In this document: positions 44,230-52,854 of the stretch, one piece after another
Numbering within the stretch: the first letter of the stretch is position 1
Layout: each line of letters begins with the position of its first letter
Assembly (NCBI GenBank): GCA_013001465.1
Contig: JABDMM010000090.1
Span: forward strand, 1 to 64,000
Source: Chitinophagales bacterium
Lineage (GTDB): Bacteria; Bacteroidota; Bacteroidia; Chitinophagales; JABDMM01
Length of the DNA stretch: 64,000 nucleotides
Direction: 5' to 3'
Program-made: the position numbers and the translations under genes
Notes under the pieces: generated by a model
What the model was told of the DNA's origin: nothing
Database searches by the model: none
The model's input: only the letters and a program-made list of their open reading frames with translations

Positions 44230-47200
44230 ATGCAAGCAAAAAATCCTGAAGCGAAGGAGAAGTATTTTGAATATGGTCAGCTAGACCTTCCATCTGTCGA
44301 TGAGCAGATATTAAAGTTTTGGACTGAGGAGAAAATATTCGACAAGTCACTCCAGAATAGAGAAGGAAATGACAATTATGTCTTTTATGAAGGGCCTCCT
44401 TCTGCTAATGGGAAACCGGGCATTCATCATGTTATATCCAGAACGATCAAAGATCTCTTCTGCAGATATAAAACATTGAAAGGCTATAAAGTTGATCGTA
44501 AAGGTGGATGGGATACACATGGGTTACCTGTAGAGCTCAGTGTTGAAAAGACATTGGGTATCACCAAAAAGGATATTGGAAGCAAGATAACAGTTGAGGA
44601 ATACAATGAGTTTTGTAAAAAAGAGGTTCTGAAATACAAAGATATCTGGGATGATCTAACAATGAAAATGGGATACTGGGTAGACTTGAACAATCCTTAT
44701 ATCACCTTTGAAAATTATTATATTGAATCTCTCTGGGGCCTTCTAAAAAGGCTATATGATAATGATTTTCTTTATAAAGGATATACGATCCAGCCATTTT
44801 CACCAGCTGCAGGAACACAGCTCAGCTCTCATGAGTTAAACTTACCAGGTGCATATCGTGATGTAAAAGACACATCCGTAACTGCCCAATTCAAGATAAA
44901 AGGAAGCGATAATGATTTTATTCTGGCCTGGACAACAACTCCTTGGACATTGCCTTCTAACACCGCTCTTGCAGTTGGAGATGGTATTGTTTATCTAAAG
45001 GTAGAAACCTATAATCCATATACCTTCAAGAAGGTAAATCTCATTATAGCTAAAGAGTTGCTTTCAAAATACTTTAAGGCCGAAAACGCCGATTTGAATT
45101 TTGATGAGTATCAGGAAGGTGATAAGAAAATCCCATACCGTATTCTGGAAGAGATGAAAGGAAGCGATCTTGTTGGAATGGAATATGAGCAGTTAATACC
45201 CGTGTTAAAGCCTTCAGCTGAATTAGGAGATGCTTTTAGAGTGATCTCCGGAGACTTTGTAAGTACCGAAGATGGTACCGGGATAGTCCACATCGCTCCT
45301 ACTTTTGGTGCTGATGATATGCGTGTTGCGAAAGCTGCTAATATAGCACCAATGCTTGTTCAAGACAAAGACAACCCTCGACAATGGGATCCTCTGGTTG
45401 ACAAACAAGGAAAATTTGTAGAGGAAGCGGGGTGGCTTGCAGGAAAATATGTCAAGAACTACCATGATGATCCTGCCTATGAATCTGTAGATATCGATAT
45501 TGCTGTTCATCTAAAACAAGAGAACCGTGCTTTTAAAGTGGAAAAATATGAGCACTCCTACCCGCATTGTTGGCGAACAGATAAACCGGTAATCTATTAT
45601 CCGCTCGACTCCTGGTTCATCAAAACCACTGCGGTCAAAGACCGAATGGTCGCATTGAATAAAGAGATCAATTGGAAACCTGCTTCTACCGGAGAGGGAA
45701 GATTTGGTCAGTGGTTGGAAAACCTAGTTGACTGGAATTTATCGAGATCAAGATTTTGGGGAACTCCATTACCGATATGGAGAACGGAAAATGGATCTGA
45801 AGAGATATGTATAGGATCCATTGCCCAACTTCAGGAGGAAGTAAAAAAAGCTGTAGAAGCCGGCTTCATGGAGAAACCTTTAGCAGATGACTTTGACCTG
45901 CACAAACCTTATGTAGATGATGTTTTCCTGTGCTCTTCGAAGGGAGAAAAAATGACGAGGGAGCCTGACCTGATAGATGTTTGGTTCGATTCCGGAGCTA
46001 TGCCTTACGCGCAATGGCATTACCCGATCGAAAATGAAGAGATCTTTAAAAAGAATTTCCCTGCTGATTTTATTGCGGAAGGTGTCGACCAGACAAGAGG
46101 ATGGTTCTATACTCTACATGCTATCGCTGTGATGCTGTTTGATTCTGTTGCCTATAAAAATGTGGTGTCCAACGGACTTGTACTCGATAAAGAAGGTAAC
46201 AAGATGTCGAAACGGGTAGGCAATGTTGTGGAACCTTTCGAAACACTCAAAAAATATGGTGCTGATCCTACAAGATGGTACATGATGGCTAACTCTCAGC
46301 CATGGGATAATACCAAGTTCGATGTTAATGGAATTGAAGAAGTACGAAGAAAGTTCTTTGGAACAGTGTTTAACACGTATGCATTCTTTGCTCTTTATGC
46401 CAATATCGACGGTTTTAAGTATGAAGAAGAGAATATTAATAATGAGAACAGACAGGAAATAGACCGATGGATCATCTCTCTGCTCAATACTTTGATCAAA
46501 GAAGTCGATGAAGCCTATGCAGATTATGAACCCACGAAAGCTGTTCGTCTCATTCAAGATTTTGTCGATAACAACCTAAGTAACTGGTACGTTCGACTAT
46601 GTAGAAGAAGATTCTGGAAGGGAGATTATACTGAAGATAAAATTGCAGCATACCAAACACTCTACTATTGTCTGGAGGTTATTGCACAAATAACCTCTCC
46701 AGTTTCACCCTTCTTTTCTGATTTTCTATTTAGAAATCTGAACAGGGTTTCAAAGCGATTCAAAGAAAACTCTGTCCACCTTACAGATTTCCCAAAGTAT
46801 GATCATTCTATGATCGATAGAGATCTCGAGGAAAGAATGAAACTAGCTCAGGAAATCTCCTCAATGGTTCTATCTCTAAGAAAACGGGAAAAGATCAAGG
46901 TTAGACAGCCTTTAAGTAAAATTCTTATCCCTGTGTTGGATCCAACTTTGCAACACAAAGTAGCGCAAGTCGAGCATTACATTTTATCGGAGATAAATGT
47001 AAAGGAGATAGAATACGTTACAGATACATCTGGTGTAATTGTAAAAAAGATCAAACCGGATTTTAAGAAATTGGGGCCGAAGTTTGGTCCAATGATGAAG
47101 GATGTAAGCAAAGCAATCAACGACTTCGGACAAGATGAGATAAACACACTGGAAATGGGAGATACGATCAAGCTTTCTATCGCAGGAAAGGAACTGGAGA

Positions 47201-47562
47201 TAAGCAGGGAAGAAGTAGAGATAAGCTCTGAAGACATACCGGGATGGCTGGTTTCATCTTCTGAATCTGTCACTGTTGCATTAGATGTTACGATCACAGA
47301 TCTGTTGAAAGCTGAAGGAAATGCCAGAGAATTTGTAAACCGAATACAGAATTTAAGAAAAGATAAGTCGTTCAATGTCACAGACCGAATTAAGGTTGAA
47401 TTGACAAAGGATAATGAATTTCACAAGGCTCTTGACAATTTTAAAGATTATATTTGCAGCGAAATTCTGGCCGAAGAGATAAATGAGCTAGATAATGTCG
47501 CTGAGGGGAACGAAATTGAAGTGAATGATATTTTATTGCAAGTTAACATACAATTAAACTGA
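44230..47562 (+). CDS. ileS: Isoleucyl-tRNA synthetase, eukaryote-like (IleS2) type, altered HxGH motif
   Basis: 1110 aa, cytosolic. It charges tRNA-Ile. The class I signature HxGH is replaced by GIHH (residues 64-67; bases 44419-44430), within ANGKPGIHHVISRTIKDL. The second signature is intact as KMSKR (658-662). The editing (CP1) domain is present (AWTTTPWTLPSNTALAV near 237). The start of CP1 (YTIQPFSPAAGTQLSSHE) and the absence of a C-terminal zinc finger fit the eukaryote-like IleS2 group, which is intrinsically mupirocin-tolerant. IleS2 enzymes with the first and third motif positions swapped to GxHH are reported to be hyper-resistant; resistance here is inferred. Operon with dksA-like and lspA genes. 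Confidence 0.95.
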   Translation: MQAKNPEAKEKYFEYGQLDLPSVDEQILKFWTEEKIFDKSLQNREGNDNYVFYEGPPSANGKPGIHHVISRTIKDLFCRYKTLKGYKVDRKGGWDTHGLPVELSVEKTLGITKKDIGSKITVEEYNEFCKKEVLKYKDIWDDLTMKMGYWVDLNNPYITFENYYIESLWGLLKRLYDNDFLYKGYTIQPFSPAAGTQLSSHELNLPGAYRDVKDTSVTAQFKIKGSDNDFILAWTTTPWTLPSNTALAVGDGIVYLKVETYNPYTFKKVNLIIAKELLSKYFKAENADLNFDEYQEGDKKIPYRILEEMKGSDLVGMEYEQLIPVLKPSAELGDAFRVISGDFVSTEDGTGIVHIAPTFGADDMRVAKAANIAPMLVQDKDNPRQWDPLVDKQGKFVEEAGWLAGKYVKNYHDDPAYESVDIDIAVHLKQENRAFKVEKYEHSYPHCWRTDKPVIYYPLDSWFIKTTAVKDRMVALNKEINWKPASTGEGRFGQWLENLVDWNLSRSRFWGTPLPIWRTENGSEEICIGSIAQLQEEVKKAVEAGFMEKPLADDFDLHKPYVDDVFLCSSKGEKMTREPDLIDVWFDSGAMPYAQWHYPIENEEIFKKNFPADFIAEGVDQTRGWFYTLHAIAVMLFDSVAYKNVVSNGLVLDKEGNKMSKRVGNVVEPFETLKKYGADPTRWYMMANSQPWDNTKFDVNGIEEVRRKFFGTVFNTYAFFALYANIDGFKYEEENINNENRQEIDRWIISLLNTLIKEVDEAYADYEPTKAVRLIQDFVDNNLSNWYVRLCRRRFWKGDYTEDKIAAYQTLYYCLEVIAQITSPVSPFFSDFLFRNLNRVSKRFKENSVHLTDFPKYDHSMIDRDLEERMKLAQEISSMVLSLRKREKIKVRQPLSKILIPVLDPTLQHKVAQVEHYILSEINVKEIEYVTDTSGVIVKKIKPDFKKLGPKFGPMMKDVSKAINDFGQDEINTLEMGDTIKLSIAGKELEISREEVEISSEDIPGWLVSSSESVTVALDVTITDLLKAEGNAREFVNRIQNLRKDKSFNVTDRIKVELTKDNEFHKALDNFKDYICSEILAEEINELDNVAEGNEIEVNDILLQVNIQLN

Positions 47563-47563
47563 T

Positions 47564-47941
47564 ATGGCTAAAAGTAAGACAAGATATTCCGACAAGGAAT
47601 TGGCGGAATTCAAGGACCTGATCAACAAGAAGATCAAGTCGGCCAGGGATGAAATGAAGTTTTACCAAGAGCAGATCATGAAGAAGACCAAAGAAGGCGA
47701 AACAGATTACAAATACAACGGTCTTGAAGATGGAGCTGCTACAATGGAAAAAGAATACCTGAGCCAAATGGCTGCAAGACAGATGCAATATATTTCTCAT
47801 CTCGAGAAAGCACTCATGAGAATTGAGAATAAAACATATGGTGTTTGCAGAAAATCCGGTATCTTAATTTCAAAACAACGGCTTAAAGCTGTACCACATG
47901 CGACTTTAAGTATTGAAGCAAAAAGAGCCCAATCTCGCTAA
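47564..47941 (+). CDS. DksA/TraR family transcription factor
   Basis: 125 aa, 1 bp after ileS. Coiled-coil N-terminal half (about 10-95) and a C-terminal globular part YGVCRKSGILISKQRLKAVPHATLSIEAK. Only one Cys is present where the classical four-Cys zinc finger would be, which is usual for Bacteroidota members. DksA-like proteins bind the RNA polymerase secondary channel and modulate the stringent response. The gene is regularly placed between ileS and lspA in this phylum. Confidence 0.9.
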   Translation: MAKSKTRYSDKELAEFKDLINKKIKSARDEMKFYQEQIMKKTKEGETDYKYNGLEDGAATMEKEYLSQMAARQMQYISHLEKALMRIENKTYGVCRKSGILISKQRLKAVPHATLSIEAKRAQSR

Positions 47942-47944
47942 ATC

Positions 47945-48634
47945 TTGAAAGGAAAGCACGTATTTTTTATTGTCCTTTTGATTCTAATTGTGGATCAGAT
48001 CTCTAAAGTTTGGATCAAAACCAATATGATCCATGATACCTTTCTTATTCCATTTGAAAATATTCATTGGTTCAGAATTCACTTTATTGAAAATCCTGGC
48101 ATGGCTTTCGGCCTTGAACTTGGCGGTGAATATGGGAAACTGATCTTAAGTGTTTTCCGCCTTGTAGCTATTGGATTTATTATCTATGTTATAAATCAAA
48201 TCGTCAGGCAAAAATATCACCCCGGACTTATTATCTGCGCTTCGATGATCCTTGCAGGTGCAATTGGCAATATGATAGATAGTGCATTCTACGGACTGAT
48301 CTTCACAGACAGCTACGGAAGGATCGCAAAAGCTTTTGCTGAAGAAGGAGGATATGGTGGGTTTCTGCAAGGTAAGGTTGTAGACATGTTGTATTTCCCA
48401 CTCTTCGAAGTCACTTTGCCGGAATGGATGCCATTCATCAAGAACAGGCGTTTTCAATTCTTCAGACCTGTATTTAACATTGCTGACTCTGTAATAACCG
48501 TTGGTGTTCTGATTATTTTGTTTTTCCAGAAAAGATTATTGAGAAGGAAAGTTGAAACTTCTGGATCTTTGACCAGCAGTGAAACGATCGCAACAGAAGA
48601 GATCATTTCACCATCGATAAAAGGTGGGGAATAA
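47945..48634 (+). CDS. lspA: Lipoprotein signal peptidase (signal peptidase II)
   Basis: 229 aa from a TTG 3 bp after the dksA-like stop; no ATG is available before the first helix. It cleaves prolipoprotein signal peptides in the inner membrane. The two catalytic Asp lie in GAIGNMIDSAFYG (near residue 105) and PVFNIADSVI (near 176). The loop between them (about 115-170) is longer than in E. coli, as usual in Bacteroidota. A tail of about 30 residues after the last helix is not needed for activity. Its last 32 bp overlap, antisense, the end of dgkA. Confidence 0.95.
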   Translation: MKGKHVFFIVLLILIVDQISKVWIKTNMIHDTFLIPFENIHWFRIHFIENPGMAFGLELGGEYGKLILSVFRLVAIGFIIYVINQIVRQKYHPGLIICASMILAGAIGNMIDSAFYGLIFTDSYGRIAKAFAEEGGYGGFLQGKVVDMLYFPLFEVTLPEWMPFIKNRRFQFFRPVFNIADSVITVGVLIILFFQKRLLRRKVETSGSLTSSETIATEEIISPSIKGGE

Positions 48635-48962
48635 AAATCAGTAAGCCAATGATCGTCGCCATCAAAGCACTGATCAAAACTGCTCCTGCAGAAACATCTT
48701 TAACAGTTTTTATCACAGGGTGAAATTCAGTAGAGATCTTATCAGATAGCTTTTCAATCGCAGTGTTTAACAATTCTACAGAGACAACACTCGCAATGCA
48801 AAGTATGATAAACATCCACTCAACTCTTGAGATCTGAAAGTATGTAGAAGCAACAATAACTACTATTGCAGCGAAAAGGTGAAATCGCATATTGCTTTCC
48901 GACCTTAAAGCAGCCAATAAACCCTGCCCTGCAAAAGAGAAAGCTTTTAAGAACTTCAGCAT
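48603..48962 (-). CDS. dgkA: Diacylglycerol kinase / undecaprenol kinase
   Basis: 119 aa, three membrane helices (about 30-47, 49-68, 88-112) after an amphipathic N-terminus (AFSFAGQGLLAALRSESNMRFH). The active-site motif is VVSVELLNTAIEKLSDKIS (near residue 62-80). It recycles diacylglycerol or phosphorylates undecaprenol; which one cannot be told from sequence. One bp downstream of the winged-helix regulator gene, so co-transcribed with it. The 3' end overlaps lspA. Confidence 0.92.
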   Translation of the reverse strand: MLKFLKAFSFAGQGLLAALRSESNMRFHLFAAIVVIVASTYFQISRVEWMFIILCIASVVSVELLNTAIEKLSDKISTEFHPVIKTVKDVSAGAVLISALMATIIGLLIFIPHLLSMVK

Positions 48963-48963
48963 A

Positions 48964-49257
48964 TTAAAATTGAATCAAGTCAAGCATTGCCTTGCTATGC
49001 GCATTTAATGCTCTCCTGCCCATCAAGTTTGCCGAATAAGCGGTTTGTTTTTTATTCATCAATAGCATTCGTCTCTTATCGATATATCCGGCTTTAAGCA
49101 AAACCGTAAGATGGGAAGCAAGATTTCCATCTGTCATATTGAGTTCGATCTTTAAACGATTAAAACCTGTCCAATCCTCGGAAGTGAGGATCTTCATAAT
49201 TGCCAACCGATGCCTGTTGTCCAGAGCATGATGAATGTTTAGGAGTATGTCCTTCAT
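48964..49257 (-). CDS. Winged-helix transcriptional regulator (HTH_34 type)
   Basis: 97 aa. A single winged helix-turn-helix: HRLAIMKILTSEDWTGFNRLKIELNMTDGNLASHLTVLLKAGYIDKRR covers helices 2-3 and the wing. This is the transcriptional regulator type often annotated as winged-helix DNA-binding domain in Bacteroidota. It heads an operon with dgkA. A perfect inverted repeat lies 1 bp upstream of its start (49259-49279), which suggests autoregulation. Signal sensed is unknown. Confidence 0.85.
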   Translation of the reverse strand: MKDILLNIHHALDNRHRLAIMKILTSEDWTGFNRLKIELNMTDGNLASHLTVLLKAGYIDKRRMLLMNKKQTAYSANLMGRRALNAHSKAMLDLIQF

Positions 49258-49258
49258 A

Positions 49259-49279
49259 TTACTTTGTTTAGCAAAGTAA
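49259..49279 (-). promoter_or_regulatory. Inverted repeat upstream of the winged-helix gene
   Basis: Perfect 8-bp arms TTACTTTG (49259-49266) and CAAAGTAA (49272-49279) around a 5-nt spacer, directly before the ATG. A fitting operator for a dimeric winged-helix regulator. No binding data. Confidence 0.5.
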
Positions 49280-49294
49280 ATCTATGAAGTGCGT

Positions 49295-50017
49295 TTATTT
49301 AATCAGATTATGTTTTTCCACAATCTTAAAAAATTCCTCTTTATACATTTTACCAATTGGCACATGTTTCTCACCGATCTCGATTAAATTTCCAAGAATG
49401 GATTTGATCTTATCAATTGATATTATATATGATTTGTGTACTCTTTTAAACATATTCGAGGGAAGTTTTGCTTCCAGTCCTTTCATCGTCATGAGTGTGA
49501 TATGTCTCTCGGACTTTGTGTAGATCATAACATAGTCTTTGAGTCCTTCTATGTACATGATATCATTGTACTTGATCTTTACGATCTTCTTGTCTGTTTT
49601 AATGAACATATACTCATCAGGTGTTGACGAGCTGGAGCTGTCACCATTTAGGTTTTTCTCCATTGCATTTTCAATTACTTTGTTCACCGCCTTAAGAAAC
49701 CGATCGAATGGTACCGGTTTTAGCAGGTAGTCTGCTACATTCAAGTTAAATCCCTCGACAGCATATTCAGAATAAGCTGTTGTGAAAATAACAGCAGGAG
49801 GATTGTTCAGCGACTTTAAGAAGTCTACTCCGGTTATTTCCGGCATTTGAATATCGAGAAAGATCAAATCGATCTGATCCTTATGAAGATATTCAAATGC
49901 TTCCACCGCATTATTACAAGAACCAATCAAAGTAAGCTCGGAAACCTTACCGATATAATTTTCTATCACGTCTCTCGCAAGAGGCTCGTCATCAACTATC
50001 AGACATCTTATTTCCAT
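49295..50017 (-). CDS. LytTR-family response regulator
   Basis: 240 aa. The receiver domain (about 1-120) has DDEP near residue 9, the phosphoacceptor in IFLDIQMPEITGVDF near 54, and the Lys of LLKPVPFDRFL near 102. The LytTR DNA-binding domain (about 142-238) shows YMFIKTDKKIVKI, YIEGLKDYVMIYT and RVHKSYIISIDKIKSI. Its start lies within the sensor kinase gene (26-bp overlap), so the pair is translated together. Target genes are not evident here. Confidence 0.94.
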   Translation of the reverse strand: MEIRCLIVDDEPLARDVIENYIGKVSELTLIGSCNNAVEAFEYLHKDQIDLIFLDIQMPEITGVDFLKSLNNPPAVIFTTAYSEYAVEGFNLNVADYLLKPVPFDRFLKAVNKVIENAMEKNLNGDSSSSSTPDEYMFIKTDKKIVKIKYNDIMYIEGLKDYVMIYTKSERHITLMTMKGLEAKLPSNMFKRVHKSYIISIDKIKSILGNLIEIGEKHVPIGKMYKEEFFKIVEKHNLIK

Positions 50018-51128
50018 AAAGCAATTTTAACTGAGGTTTTTTAAATTTAACATCTAGCACGTCAGGTTCTTTTTCCTGCTCCACATTTTTTGATAGGTCA
50101 AGCATCATCACAACTTTGTATGACTCTTCAGAGTCAGTGATCTTAAGATCATGCATCCCGGGGTATGATAAGGCAAGTCTTCTTCTGATATTTTGTAAAC
50201 CAATACCACCCGCTTTTCTATCGGTTTTGCAAACATTGCTTTTGCAGTTTTCTACAATAAATGTGATCTTATCATCTTTAATCTCAAGGAATATTTCTAC
50301 CCAACCCGCGATCTTCGTGTTCAATCCATGCTTAAAACTATTCTCAAGAAACGGTATGAACAGCAGTGGTGCAATTTGAAAATTGTCCGGATTCCCTTTC
50401 ACAATAAAGTCTACACGACTATTACTACATTGCCTTATCTTTTCAAGGTCGATGTAATTTTCAAGGCACTGTATCTCTTTTGCAAGTGATACTTTCTTTT
50501 CGTTACATTCATAAAGCATGTACCTTAAGAGGGAAGACAGTTTTAGAACAGCATCGGGTGCTAACTCATCTTTCTTTAGCGTTAGCGAATATATATTGTT
50601 GAGTGTATTGAATAAAAAGTGAGGGTTGACCTGTGATTTAAGATATTTCAATTCGGATTGAAGATTTTGTTTTTCGAGGTCCATTGTTTTTTGTAACTGA
50701 ATGAAATAGTCTTTCGCGAATTTCAAACCGGAAACCAGTATCACTATAAAAAAGGTATTGATAAAGCTTCCGATCACCAACCATAAATATCCATTCTCAC
50801 TCTTGAATTGCTCATTATCAAAATTGACATTCCCATGAAAGTTCAAATATGTGGCAAGCGCTACCAGCGGAACAGATACCAATACGGTAAGAAATAAAAA
50901 CAGGAAGTACCTGGCGAAATTCCGTTTCTTTATGAGAATATTGGGTATCAGGTATAAGACATTAAAGTAAACTGCGGGAATATATGTGAGCGCAGTTAAC
51001 GAGAAGATCTTTAAACTTTCCAGAAAAGAGAACTGGAATGTAAAGTAGACTGAAAAAACCAGTATAAATAACACCCAGAATCCAATATGATATAGTATCC
51101 GGTATTTATTTAAATTATCCAAAACCAT
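49992..51128 (-). CDS. LytS-type sensor histidine kinase
   Basis: 378 aa. Four membrane helices (about 12-35, 40-62, 75-97, 115-138) form the sensor. The His_kinase domain follows with the H-box LKSQVNPHFLFNTLNNIYSL near residue 190. The HATPase region shows PLLFIPFLENSFKHGLN near 280 and GGIGLQNIRRRL near 330. Partner of the overlapping LytTR regulator. The signal is unknown. Confidence 0.93.
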   Translation of the reverse strand: MVLDNLNKYRILYHIGFWVLFILVFSVYFTFQFSFLESLKIFSLTALTYIPAVYFNVLYLIPNILIKKRNFARYFLFLFLTVLVSVPLVALATYLNFHGNVNFDNEQFKSENGYLWLVIGSFINTFFIVILVSGLKFAKDYFIQLQKTMDLEKQNLQSELKYLKSQVNPHFLFNTLNNIYSLTLKKDELAPDAVLKLSSLLRYMLYECNEKKVSLAKEIQCLENYIDLEKIRQCSNSRVDFIVKGNPDNFQIAPLLFIPFLENSFKHGLNTKIAGWVEIFLEIKDDKITFIVENCKSNVCKTDRKAGGIGLQNIRRRLALSYPGMHDLKITDSEESYKVVMMLDLSKNVEQEKEPDVLDVKFKKPQLKLLYGNKMSDS

Positions 51129-51233
51129 AGACTATTAAAGTTAGGGCTAAACTGTCATAAAATAAAGAATCATCGACCAAACGGTATGTCCGGCAGACCA
51201 ATGTTATAGATAAGCAGACTGCCTTGCAAGGAG

Positions 51234-51272
51234 AAATAAAAAAAGGCAGAGTTCCCCTAAACTCCGCCTTTT
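51234..51272 (-). terminator. Terminator of the small secreted-protein gene
   Basis: Hairpin AAAAGGC-A-GAGTT (51241-51253) with AACTC-C-GCCTTTT (51260-51272), one mismatch, followed on the minus strand by a run of seven T then ATTT. It lies 25 bp past the stop of the gene at 51298. Confidence 0.85.
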
Positions 51273-51297
51273 ACAAGCCACACAGTCCAGCTACGAA

Positions 51298-51681
51298 CTA
51301 TATAGTTTTAAAACTGATTACGATCTTGTAGTTTCGATTTCCTTCTGGATATTCTCCTAAAGATTTGCCATCGATCATTTCTTTGACATAGTTTGCCAAC
51401 TGCTCATTATCCGTATCTATTTTGTGGACGTCAATTGTCCCGTTATTTTCTATTCCAAAGAAAACGGTAACTTGATCCTTGGAGTCATCCAAAATTGAAT
51501 GAGGATAATCGATCATTCTATTGATCTGTTTTGAGATTTGTTTCTCAGATTTGTGCATTCCATCAGAGGCCATCGCAGGTCCGACAGAGATCATGAGAAT
51601 TGTAATCAACACGATCAAGCTTAAACCAATTCTTGATATAAATTTGATCCTGTTCGCGTCTTTTCTTGTTAATGCTTTCAT
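51298..51681 (-). CDS. Small secreted or membrane-anchored protein of unknown function
   Basis: 127 aa. An N-terminal hydrophobic segment (about 17-38) looks like a signal peptide or anchor ending in AMASD. The remainder (about 45-127) has a pattern like the TonB C-terminal-type domain seen in many small Bacteroidota exported proteins (YPHSILDDSKDQVTVFFGIENNGTIDVHKIDTDNEQLANYVKEMI). No residue-level function. It has its own terminator, so it is a single-gene unit upstream of the kinase gene. Confidence 0.7.
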   Translation of the reverse strand: MKALTRKDANRIKFISRIGLSLIVLITILMISVGPAMASDGMHKSEKQISKQINRMIDYPHSILDDSKDQVTVFFGIENNGTIDVHKIDTDNEQLANYVKEMIDGKSLGEYPEGNRNYKIVISFKTI

Positions 51682-51882
51682 ATTTATAGAATTTTGTTGT
51701 TCGATAACACAAAGGAAAGGATAGACTCTATACTATAGAAATTACTTATACCAAAGGCTTGATATGATTGATGAAAGCGACTTCCGAGATTTAACACTCC
51801 GTTAATCGAAGGCAAACTCCAGTTTGTCGAAGCAAAAACATCGATGAGCAGGGAAAAGCGGTTATTTTTTTAGTTTACTTAA

Positions 51883-52854
51883 TCAAGGTTTTTCGTATAC
51901 AGCAAACATAAAGTCGCTGGAGTTCCTTTCTATATAGGCATCTTCGTATGAAAACAGGCTGTCCAGAATATTTCGTTTCCTTTCGTTAAGCTCTGTAAAA
52001 TGATGCGAAATATCTTTCAAAACGCTCATGAGTATACTTCCTCCATATGGTTTTTCCTCAACAACTTTAAATCTGGATCTAAGCACAGGTAATATACTTT
52101 CCGAATCCACGCATTCTGACGGGTCAGCAATTTGCATTCTAAGCTTACCCGATCCATAGTATCTATTCTTAAACAAAGAAGTTTTAAAAATCTGCCGATA
52201 TGGTTTGTCAATCAGCTTTAAAGCTTCATTAATTGCTGCGATCTGCTTTGAAGGATACTGCATTCTGTTGGGTCCAACATACTCATTGATAACAACTTTT
52301 CCTCCTGATCTAAGAGTTCTTTCAACCTTTCTTTCGATGAATTTATCGATCTCATCAAAATGGTGCAGCGCCGAATGGAAAAAGACGAGATCATAAGTAC
52401 CTTCTTTAAACTCCTCTTCATAAATATCTGCTGCTTTAAATTCTATGTTATGAAGTCCTTTATCCTGGGCGATACCGCGAGCACGATCGATCAAGGAGTC
52501 AGAAATGTCAACACAGGTGATAGACCAATGAGGATTGATCTCAGCTAAAAGAATTTCGTGTGAACAGATTCCGGAACCCATTGACAGCATTTTAATCTTA
52601 TCCTCGTGCTGAAAATAGTTATCCGATAAATACTGCTCGTAGGAGACATCCGCACTTCCGGTTATTTTCTCATTCCATCGCCTTTTCACGTAAGGAATGA
52701 TCCACCAATTGCCGGTTTCTATTGTTGTAGAGTTAAAAGCCGACTTTGTGCGCTCCCGTTGATCCAGAGTCACCTTAGATCCAATAAAATCAACTCCTCG
52801 CTGAAGTGCTTTTATATAGACATCTCGAAAATCTTCGACAGTGATCCAGCTCAT
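51883..52854 (-). CDS. Class I SAM-dependent methyltransferase
   Basis: 323 aa. SAM motif I is MLSMGSGICSHEILLAE near residue 88; the acidic ribose-binding residue is in CVDISDSLIDRA near 113; motif IV-like YDLVFFHSALHHF is near 155. The N-terminal 80 and C-terminal 110 residues have no assignable family. Small-molecule or natural-product-type methylation is plausible; substrate unknown. It overlaps the SDR/DUF2867 gene by 4 bp and is its co-transcribed partner. Confidence 0.82.
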   Translation of the reverse strand: MSWITVEDFRDVYIKALQRGVDFIGSKVTLDQRERTKSAFNSTTIETGNWWIIPYVKRRWNEKITGSADVSYEQYLSDNYFQHEDKIKMLSMGSGICSHEILLAEINPHWSITCVDISDSLIDRARGIAQDKGLHNIEFKAADIYEEEFKEGTYDLVFFHSALHHFDEIDKFIERKVERTLRSGGKVVINEYVGPNRMQYPSKQIAAINEALKLIDKPYRQIFKTSLFKNRYYGSGKLRMQIADPSECVDSESILPVLRSRFKVVEEKPYGGSILMSVLKDISHHFTELNERKRNILDSLFSYEDAYIERNSSDFMFAVYEKP

